Source of the DNA: Stenotrophomonas acidaminiphila
Lineage (GTDB): Bacteria; Pseudomonadota; Gammaproteobacteria; Xanthomonadales; Xanthomonadaceae
DNA length: 64,000 bases
Reading direction: 5' to 3'
Assembly: GCA_002951995.1 (NCBI GenBank)
Contig: CP019797.1
Location: forward strand, 2,216,501-2,280,500
How positions within the stretch are numbered: the stretch's first letter is position 1; each line of letters begins with the position of its first letter. Position numbers and translations under genes: made by a program. This document shows positions 58,220 to 64,000 of the stretch, in pieces. The notes under the pieces were generated by a model. The model was given only the letters and a program-made list of their open reading frames with translations, did not search any database and was not told the origin of the DNA.

Positions 58220-58579
58220 TCACCCGTTCCTGCTCCAGGCAGGCCCCCAGATCCGGGCATCCAGGTCGTGCGGCGGCCGCGCGCGCCGGACCCGGCCGTT
58301 CTCGACCACCACGCCCTCGGCGCGCAGGCGTTGTGCCTGCTCGCGCCAGCCGGCCGACCCCTCGGGCAGGGCGATGCGCCCATCCGAACGCAGCACCCGG
58401 TGCCACGGCAGGGTCCGGTCGTCGTTGCCGCCGAGCAGCCGCGCCACCAGCCGCGCGCGGCCCGGCAGCCCGGCCTTGGCCGCGACCTCGCCGTAGCCCA
58501 TCACCTGCCCGCGCGGGATGGCGCGGATTACCGCCAGGATGCGTGCCTGTGCCGCCGCCGCATCGGTCGCCGCGCTCAC
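58220..58579 (-). CDS. atl: Alkyltransferase-like protein (ATL), MGMT-related
   Basis: 119-residue O6-alkylguanine-recognition protein. The DNA-binding helix-turn-helix and active-site loop resemble MGMT, but the catalytic motif reads PWHRV (58-62), where alkyltransferases have PCHRV; the Trp in place of Cys defines ATLs, which bind O6-alkylguanine and hand it to nucleotide excision repair without repairing it. The GTG at 58579 overlaps the EamA stop as GTGA. Confidence 0.9.
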   Translation of the reverse strand: MSAATDAAAAQARILAVIRAIPRGQVMGYGEVAAKAGLPGRARLVARLLGGNDDRTLPWHRVLRSDGRIALPEGSAGWREQAQRLRAEGVVVENGRVRRARPPHDLDARIWGPAWSRNG

Positions 58580-59538
58580 CGTCTGCGGGCCACGCCGCTG
58601 CCCACCAGCAGCACGCCCAGCAGCACCAGCACGGTGCCGGTGCCCTGCCATGGGCCCATCGGTTCGTCCAGCAGCCATACGCTCAGCACAATGGTGGAGA
58701 CCGGGCCCAGCATACTCACCTGCGCGGCCAGCGAGGACCCGATGCGCTTGACCCCGAGCATGATCGCCAGCACCGGCAACACCGTGCACACGGTGCCGTT
58801 GAGCAGCGACAGCCAGTACACCGGCGGCGGCTGCCTGCCGAGCGCCGCCAGTGGCTGCAGCAGCAGGTACTGACCGATGCACAGCACGCAGGCCACGGTG
58901 CTGGCGTAGGCGGTCAGGCGCACCGCGCCGATCCGCGCCACCGCCTGGCCGCTGCCGAACAGGTAGACCGCGTAGCTGAGCGCGCTGGCGAACACCAGCG
59001 CCGCGCCGAGCAGCGTGCGCCGGCCATCGAGCTGAATGTCGTGGCCGAAGGCCAGCAGCACGCCCAGGTAACTGACCAGCAACGCCAGCACCTGCAGCCG
59101 CGTCGGCCGCTGCCGCAGCACCAGCAGCGCGATCAGCACCACCAGGGTCGGGCTCAGGTACAGGATCAGCCGCTCCAGCGTGGCGCTGATGTACTGCAGC
59201 CCCAGGAAATCCAGGTAGCTGGACAGGTAATAGCCGCTGAAGCCCAGCAGCGCCACCCGCCCCAGGTCGCCGCGCGACAGCGCCGGCGCCCGGCGCGCGG
59301 CCCACGCACCCATGGTCACGAAGAACGGCAGCGCGACCAGCATGCGCAGCGCCAGCAGCGTGGTCGCATCGGCACCGTGGCGGTAGGCCAGCTTGACGAT
59401 CACCGCCTTGCCGGATGCGGTGATGGCGCCCACGCCAGCCAGCAGCAGGCCGCTGGCAAGCAGGCGCCGCGACGTGGTCGGCAGCGACGAAGCGACCGGC
59501 GCTGGCGCCGCAGCGGCGCTGCTGGGGGAAGCATTCAC
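58576..59538 (-). CDS. EamA-family (DMT) transporter
   Basis: 320-residue inner-membrane protein with ten predicted helices and two EamA repeats (about 30-165 and 180-310; internal similarity of LLGFSGYYLSSYLDFLGLQY and LLGVKRIGSSLAAQVSMLGP). The N-terminus is short, Ala/Ser-rich and cytosolic. DMT proteins export metabolites, amino acids or drugs; the substrate is unknown. Its stop overlaps the ATL gene; about 54 bases separate it from the reductase gene upstream. Confidence 0.9.
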   Translation of the reverse strand: MNASPSSAAAAPAPVASSLPTTSRRLLASGLLLAGVGAITASGKAVIVKLAYRHGADATTLLALRMLVALPFFVTMGAWAARRAPALSRGDLGRVALLGFSGYYLSSYLDFLGLQYISATLERLILYLSPTLVVLIALLVLRQRPTRLQVLALLVSYLGVLLAFGHDIQLDGRRTLLGAALVFASALSYAVYLFGSGQAVARIGAVRLTAYASTVACVLCIGQYLLLQPLAALGRQPPPVYWLSLLNGTVCTVLPVLAIMLGVKRIGSSLAAQVSMLGPVSTIVLSVWLLDEPMGPWQGTGTVLVLLGVLLVGSGVARRR

Positions 59539-59592
59539 GGGATGAGCGCATCCGGGGGAGATGAGCCCGGCATTATCCCGCCTGCGGCGCGC

Positions 59593-60945
59593 TCAGCGCA
59601 TCAGCACCACTTCCTCGGCCGAGGTCGGGTGGATCGCCACGATGTCGGCCATCTGCCGGCGGGTCACCCCGGCCTTGAGCGCCACCGCGAAGCCCTGCAG
59701 GATCTCGTCGGCGCCCTCGCCCAGCAGGTGGATGCCGACGACCTTCTCGTCCGCGCCGGCGCAGACCATCTTGAACAGCGAACGGGTCTGGCCCTCGCCG
59801 AGCGCCTGCAGCATCGGCCGGAAGCGGCTGTGGTACGTGGTGACGGTGTCGAAGCGCCCGCGCGCCTGCGCCTCGCTCAGGCCGACGCTGCCCAGCGGCG
59901 GGTGCGAGAACACCACGCTGGGGATGTTGTCGTAGTCCAGCCGCGCCTCCGGCTGGCCGCCGTACAGGCGGTCCATCAGCCGGCGCGCGGCGGCGACCGC
60001 CACCGGCGTCAGCATCGCCTGCGCGGTCACGTCGCCGACCGCGCTGATGCCGGGCACGGAGGTGTTCTGGAACGCATCGACCACGATGGCGCCGTTGTCG
60101 TCCAGCGCCACCCCCGCGGCCTCCAGCCCCAGCCCGCGGGTGCTCGGGGCACGGCCGGTGGCGAACAGGACGGTGTCGAACAGCGCGTCTGCGGCACCGC
60201 CCCGCAGGCGCGCGTGGATGCCGCCCGCGCGCCGCTCCAGGGCCTGCAACTGGCACTCGAACCGCACCGTGATGCCCTGCTGACGCAGGTTCTGCGCCAA
60301 CTGCGCCGTCATTTCGGCGTCGAACTGCGACAGCAGCTCCTTGCCGCGCACCAGCAGCGTCACCTCGCTGCCCAGCCCATGCAGCACGCCGGCCAGTTCT
60401 ACCGCGATGTAGCCGCCACCGACGATGGCCACCCGCGCCGGTGCCGCCTGCAGGGCGAAGAAATCGTCCGAGACCCCGCCCAGCCCGGCACCGGGCAGGT
60501 CCGGCTTCAACGCATGCGAGCCGGTGGCGATGACGATATGCCCGGCGTGCAGCCGGGTGCCGTCCTCGCATTCCACGGTGCGGGCGTCGCGCAGGCGGCC
60601 GCGCTGCGCGATGTGCACCACGCCGCTGTCCTGCAGCCGCTGCCGGTAGCTGGCATGGATGCCATCGATGTACTGCTGCCGGCGCTGCAGCAGCCGCGGC
60701 CATGACAGGCGCGGCGCCGCTGGCACGTCGAAGCCCAGCGCCGAGGCCAGCGCGATGCGCTCGGCGAGGTCGGCCGCCAGCCACATGGCCTTCTTCGGCA
60801 CGCAACCGACGTTGACGCAGGTACCGCCCAGCAACGCCGGTTCCAGCATCGCCACCTTCGCGCCGTGCGACGCGGCGCGGAAACACGCGGCCAGCCCGCC
60901 GGAGCCACCGCCGAGCACGACCAGATCGAATGACTGCCCGCTCAC
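59593..60945 (-). CDS. gor: Glutathione-reductase-like NAD(P)H disulfide oxidoreductase
   Basis: 450-residue flavoenzyme. The FAD motif is LVVLGGGSGGLAACFRAA, the redox pair is in GGTCVNVGCVPKKAMW, the NAD(P) motif is IVGGGYIAVELAGVLHGLG, and the C-terminal catalytic His-Glu is in AIHPTSAEEVV. NADPH preference is suggested by an Arg-rich loop after the second fold (VRGKELL). The GTG at 60945 is the likely start; it overlaps the TGA of a 23-codon frame just upstream as GTGA. Probably glutathione reductase, though trypanothione-like relatives cannot be excluded. Confidence 0.9.
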   Translation of the reverse strand: MSGQSFDLVVLGGGSGGLAACFRAASHGAKVAMLEPALLGGTCVNVGCVPKKAMWLAADLAERIALASALGFDVPAAPRLSWPRLLQRRQQYIDGIHASYRQRLQDSGVVHIAQRGRLRDARTVECEDGTRLHAGHIVIATGSHALKPDLPGAGLGGVSDDFFALQAAPARVAIVGGGYIAVELAGVLHGLGSEVTLLVRGKELLSQFDAEMTAQLAQNLRQQGITVRFECQLQALERRAGGIHARLRGGAADALFDTVLFATGRAPSTRGLGLEAAGVALDDNGAIVVDAFQNTSVPGISAVGDVTAQAMLTPVAVAAARRLMDRLYGGQPEARLDYDNIPSVVFSHPPLGSVGLSEAQARGRFDTVTTYHSRFRPMLQALGEGQTRSLFKMVCAGADEKVVGIHLLGEGADEILQGFAVALKAGVTRRQMADIVAIHPTSAEEVVLMR

Positions 60946-61013
60946 CGCGCCGCTCCCATGCGCCGGGATGCGGTTTCGATCACCGCCACATGCCCGCTGA
61001 TGAGGTCGGTCAT
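60942..61013 (-). CDS. Possible 23-aa leader peptide coupled to gor
   Basis: Short ATG-started frame (MTDLISGHVAVIETASRRMG then AAR) whose TGA overlaps the gor GTG. The overlap may indicate translational coupling or a leader peptide; it has no recognised function and could be chance. Confidence 0.3.
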   Translation of the reverse strand: MTDLISGHVAVIETASRRMGAAR

Positions 61014-61195
61014 TGCGCGTCCACTCCTGTTGTCCATGCGGGCCCCGAGCATGCCATGCCGTGCCGTTGCCGGCCTGTAAATGCCCCGCGAAACCGATCC
61101 ACGCGGCCGCGGCCATGCGCCACCGACGCCGCCGGGCGGGCATCAGGCAACGCGCGGGCAGCGGGCGCAGCCGGGCGTGGTCACCCACGGCGCGG

Positions 61196-62416
61196 CTATC
61201 GCGGCCGCGCGTCGGCCGGATCGCGGCGCAGGGGCGGCAACCGCCAGTAGGTGATCGCACGCCACAGCCATTCCATCGGCCCGAAACGGAAATGGCGCAA
61301 CCAGACCCGGCTCAGCAGCAGCTGCACCGCGAACAGCGCCACCGCGAACAGCAGTTGCCACGCGCGTCCCATCTGCTCGAAACCGCCCAGCCCATAGCCG
61401 TAGAACAGCAGCGTGCATACCAGCGACTGCCCCAGGTAATTGCTCAGCGCCATGCGCCCGGCCGGGGCCAGCCCGCGCAGCGCGTGGCTCCAGCGCACGC
61501 CCCAGGCCAGGTAGCCCAGGCACATCAGCAGGCCGGCCACCGCGGTACCGCCGTAGGCCGCGGCCGAACGCAGGTCGAAACGCCCCGGCGCCAGCCACGG
61601 CTGGTACCAGGCGCAGGCCAGCATCAGCGCAAGGCCCAGCGGCAGCGCGCCCCAGCGCAGCCACGCGAACAGCCGCCGGTGCGCCTCGGGATCGGCGATG
61701 GCGCCGCTGCGCGCGAACCAGCTGCCGATCAGGAACATGCCCAGCACCTGCGGCCCCACCACCAGCAGCGCGCCCAGCGATGCGCCGAAATCGCGCAGCC
61801 GCTGCAGCACCGCCTGGCCATAGGTGCCGTGCCCGTAGGCCTGTCGCTGGGCCTCGATCGCGGCCTGCGCGTGGGTCGCCTGCGCGGCCGTGGTGTCGGC
61901 CGGCACCAGCAGCATCAGCGCGCCCAGCAGCAGCATCAGCCCGACCGCCGCCAGGTAGGCCAGCACGCCCATTGCCGGCAGCCAGGCACGCGGCGCGTCA
62001 CGGAACGCCAGCAACAGGAACGACAACAGCGCGTAGGCGACCAGGATGTCGCCGGACCACAGCAGCAGCGCATGCACCAGGCCGATGCCCAGCAGGCCGA
62101 GGCTGCGGCGCAGGTAGAAGCGGTTGAAGTCGCGCCCGGCGACCTCGGCGCGCTGCGCCATCACCGCGAAGCCGGCGCCGAACAGCAGCGAGAACAGGGT
62201 GAAGAATTTGCCCTGCACGAAGATGTAGACGAAGGCGTCCGCCCAGCGGTCCACGCCCTGCCAGTGCGGGTCGATGCCACTGGTGGACAGGTCCAGCGGG
62301 CCGACAAAGGCCTCCATGTTCATCAGCAGGATGCCCAGCAGCGCCAGTCCACGCAGGACATCGAGCGTGGCGATGCGCTCGTCCGGCGCGATCGGCTGGA
62401 AAGTGGCGTTGGACAC
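61196..62416 (-). CDS. DUF418 family membrane protein
   Basis: About 406 residues with roughly nine predicted helices. DUF418 marks are RIATLDVLRGLALLGILLMN near the N-terminus, FTLFSLLFGAGFAVMAQRAE, and GRMALSNYLGQSLVCTLLFY with the C-terminal PMEWLWRAITY. Function is unknown; the family is related to acyltransferase-like membrane proteins. The GTG at 62416 with GGGGGAA upstream fits; an ATG 18 codons earlier is also in frame. Confidence 0.88.
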   Translation of the reverse strand: MSNATFQPIAPDERIATLDVLRGLALLGILLMNMEAFVGPLDLSTSGIDPHWQGVDRWADAFVYIFVQGKFFTLFSLLFGAGFAVMAQRAEVAGRDFNRFYLRRSLGLLGIGLVHALLLWSGDILVAYALLSFLLLAFRDAPRAWLPAMGVLAYLAAVGLMLLLGALMLLVPADTTAAQATHAQAAIEAQRQAYGHGTYGQAVLQRLRDFGASLGALLVVGPQVLGMFLIGSWFARSGAIADPEAHRRLFAWLRWGALPLGLALMLACAWYQPWLAPGRFDLRSAAAYGGTAVAGLLMCLGYLAWGVRWSHALRGLAPAGRMALSNYLGQSLVCTLLFYGYGLGGFEQMGRAWQLLFAVALFAVQLLLSRVWLRHFRFGPMEWLWRAITYWRLPPLRRDPADARPR

Positions 62417-62492
62417 GTCCGTGGTTCCCCCGTGGATGGACCGGCGATTAGAGCATGCGGCCACGGCCACCGTCCGCGGCGCCGGAAAACGA

Positions 62493-62517
62493 AACGGCCC
62501 GCACAGGGCGGGCCGTT
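62493..62517 (-). terminator. Terminator after slyD
   Basis: AACGGCCCGC/GCGGGCCGTT 10-bp stem, followed on the minus strand by TCGTTTTCC. It lies 26 bases beyond the slyD stop and before the DUF418 gene. Confidence 0.85.
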
Positions 62518-62542
62518 CGCTGCGGAATCGCCGGTCGGGCGA

Positions 62543-63025
62543 TCAGTGGTGGTGGCCACCGTCGCCATGCACGTGGCCGTGCTGCACTTCTTCTTCGTTG
62601 GCCTCGCGGACTTCCACGATCTCCACGTCGAAGTGCAGGTCCTTGCCGGCCATCGGGTGGTTCAGGTCGACGTCGACCACGGTCATGCCGACCTTCTCGA
62701 CGGTGACCGCGCGCGGGCCGAAGTTGGTCTGCAGGATCACCTGCTGGCCCGGTACCAGGCGGGTGTTGCCGAAGTGCTTCTTCGGCACGCGCTGGGTCAG
62801 GCCCTCGCGGCGCTCGCCGTAGGCGTCGGCCGACTTCACGTCCACGCCGAAGCTCTCGCCGGCCTCCTTGTCCATCATCGCCGTCTCCAGGCCCGGGATG
62901 ATGTTGCCGTGGCCGATCAGGATCGCCAGCGGCTCACCACGCTCGCGGGAGCTTTCGATCGGCTCCTGGCCGACTTCGGAAACGGTGTAGTGGAAACGGA
63001 CGACGCGGTCTTTTTCGATCTTCAT
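62543..63025 (-). CDS. slyD: FKBP-type peptidyl-prolyl isomerase SlyD
   Basis: 160-residue cytosolic isomerase and metallochaperone. The FKBP core begins VVRFHYTVSEVGQEPIESSR and includes the GHGNIIPGLETAMMDKEAGE flap region; the insert-in-flap chaperone domain follows (about 70-125, including DLNHPMAGKDLHFDVEIVEV). The C-terminal tail is His-rich (HGHVHGDGGHHH), suited to binding nickel, though shorter than the E. coli tail. The ATG at 63025 is the family start. Confidence 0.94.
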   Translation of the reverse strand: MKIEKDRVVRFHYTVSEVGQEPIESSRERGEPLAILIGHGNIIPGLETAMMDKEAGESFGVDVKSADAYGERREGLTQRVPKKHFGNTRLVPGQQVILQTNFGPRAVTVEKVGMTVVDVDLNHPMAGKDLHFDVEIVEVREANEEEVQHGHVHGDGGHHH

Positions 63026-63135
63026 GCGCAACTCTTCAGTGGCTGCCCGCTGGCAGACGTTGGGACGGCCTTGCCGGCCGACGGGGAGGCGGCCATCATG
63101 GCAGCCGTCTTGAGGTGGCGCATTATCCGGGCTCC

Positions 63136-63669
63136 ATGCACATCACGCCAGTTTTCCGGTACCGCCGCTGGCGGCTGCCGGCCCTGCTCGCCGCGGCCAC
63201 GGTTCTCGCCGCCTGCGGCCATGCGCCCGCCAGGCGCCCCGCCCCGCCCCCGGCCAGCCATGCCTGGCCACAGGTGACCCCGGCCGATCCGGCCGCGGCC
63301 TCATCGGTGCTGATGCGGGCGCTGGGGCTGGTCGGCACGCCGTACCGCTATGGCGGCAATACGCCCGAATCGGGTTTCGACTGCAGCGGGCTGGTCAGCT
63401 ATGTCTACCGCGACATGCTGGCGCTGAACCTGCCGCGCACCTCGCGCGAGCTGGCCGCCGTGCAGGGCCCCCGCATCGCGCCGCGGCAGCTGGCGGCTGG
63501 CGACCTGGTGTTCTTCGGCGACAAGGGCAACGTCTGGCACGTCGGCATCTATGTCGGCGAGGGGCGCTTCGTGCACGCGCCGAGCACCGGTGGCACGGTG
63601 CGGCTGGACCATCTGGAAGGCCCGTACTGGCGCGACCACTACACCGGCGCCAAGCGCGTGCTGCATTGA
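63136..63669 (+). CDS. NlpC/P60 (C40) cell-wall peptidase lipoprotein
   Basis: 177-residue endopeptidase that cuts peptidoglycan stem peptides. The signal has a lipobox LAAC (Cys27). A Pro/Ala-rich linker follows. The catalytic domain has Cys83 in FDCSGLV, His135 in WHVGIYVG and a third His147 in VHAPS. GTPYRYGGNTPESGFDCSGL is the canonical motif. A partial second gene follows in an AT-rich interval; xanthomonads often carry two such genes in tandem. Confidence 0.93.
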   Translation: MHITPVFRYRRWRLPALLAAATVLAACGHAPARRPAPPPASHAWPQVTPADPAAASSVLMRALGLVGTPYRYGGNTPESGFDCSGLVSYVYRDMLALNLPRTSRELAAVQGPRIAPRQLAAGDLVFFGDKGNVWHVGIYVGEGRFVHAPSTGGTVRLDHLEGPYWRDHYTGAKRVLH

Positions 63670-63774
63670 AGTGTGAAAAAAGTCATAGGAAATAATGAAA
63701 ATTTAACGAAATTTGTACCTATGCACACTTTTCACAGGGCATGATCGCCCATCGCTTTTTTCCGTGACTGCCGC
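63670..63774. other. AT-rich intergenic promoter region
   Basis: Unusually AT-rich for this genome. TGTGAAAA (63672-63679) and TTTTCACA (63729-63736) form an inverted pair 49 bases apart. It lies between the C40 peptidase gene and the next gene, so it probably holds the latter's promoter. No gene is seen here. Confidence 0.45.
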
Positions 63775-64000
63775 GTGACGAACGAAAATCCGTCCCATCC
63801 GGGTCAACCCGGTCACCGAATTCCCGCCTTCCGCCGGCTGCTGTGCGCCGCGGCCCTGGCCATCACCGCCATGCCGGCGCTCGCCCAGAGCGCTCCCGAT
63901 GCCGAGCCCGCCGCCCGCCCGGCCGGGGCCAAGCCGGACGCCCAGCGCAGCAAGGCCGACGCCGCCGCCACCGCGACCCTGGCCGCCCTGCTCCCGCACC
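63775..64000 (+). CDS. Exported protein, 3'-truncated by window edge
   Basis: GTG-started frame running past the window end. The N-terminus after a short basic segment is a signal peptide (LLCAAALAITAMPALAQ), followed by an Ala/Asp-rich linker and ADAAATATLAALLPH. The pattern agrees with a second NlpC/P60 protein downstream of the first, but the catalytic part is outside the window, so the call is tentative. Confidence 0.6.
   Translation, partial: MTNENPSHPGQPGHRIPAFRRLLCAAALAITAMPALAQSAPDAEPAARPAGAKPDAQRSKADAAATATLAALLPH

Overview
The window comes from a high-GC gammaproteobacterial chromosome, most likely Xanthomonadaceae/Lysobacteraceae (Xanthomonas, Stenotrophomonas, Pseudoxanthomonas, Luteimonas, Lysobacter group). 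This is inferred from three things. The gene orders are fur/bamE divergent, ratA-rnfH against smpB, and cinA-ubiB-like-lexA-recA-recX-alaS-csrA-tRNA-Ser. The LexA operator is the xanthomonad type TTAGTAGTATTACTACTAA, not the enterobacterial CTGT-N8-ACAG. Start/stop overlaps (GTGA, ATGA) are frequent. No species can be named from sequence alone.

Layout. 1-10.1 kb: end of a dihydrolipoamide dehydrogenase gene, a LOG-family gene whose 3' end is caught up in a tandem repeat array, a GAF-GAF-GGDEF-EAL cyclic-di-GMP protein, an ECF sigma factor with a probable membrane partner, a YigZ protein and an ABC exporter. 10.1-20.8 kb: a duplicated 84-bp element with DnaA-box-like 9-mers, then tyrA and pdxY, the grpE-dnaK-dnaJ heat-shock genes (no hrcA; two sigma32-like promoters), recN, fur, bamE, rnfH, ratA and smpB. 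21.4-26.36 kb: a 4.9-kb integrative element inserted at the 3' end of the tmRNA gene ssrA. It is bounded by 15-bp direct repeats and carries an AlpA-type regulator, a ParB-like gene, small unknown genes, a membrane protein operon and a P4-type integrase. 26.3-35 kb: ssrA, tRNA-Ser(GCU), csrA, alaS, recX, recA, lexA, an ABC1/UbiB-like kinase gene and a PncC/CinA gene. 35-44.4 kb: a LysM transglycosylase, a HerA-like ATPase, greB, a DUF3025 protein, rimO, a dienelactone hydrolase, a HIT protein, dcd and mrp. 44.4-56.8 kb: a module of visibly lower GC with a TonB receptor, an S9 peptidase and a Sel1-like protein, then a FAD oxidoreductase and two tandem M13 metallopeptidase genes, one with a degenerate active site. 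56.9-64 kb: rhomboid protease, four 110-bp tandem repeats, an alkyltransferase-like protein, EamA, a glutathione-reductase-like protein, DUF418, slyD and NlpC/P60 genes.

Nine reading-frame breaks lie in or next to G/C homopolymer runs, in seven genes: the anti-sigma candidate, the ParB-like gene, the island membrane protein, alaS, the cinA-type gene, the TonB receptor (two breaks) and both M13 peptidases (one each). This counts eight genes if the two M13 genes are counted separately. Because alaS is essential, most of these are probably base-calling errors rather than mutations. I annotate the affected genes as full-length loci and state where each break is.

The regions most likely to hold something undescribed are the ssrA island, with its displaced tmRNA terminator, paired arm-type repeats and overlapping membrane-protein operon; the gene-tail repeat array after the LOG gene; the 84-bp duplicated DnaA-box-like element; and the M13 pair.
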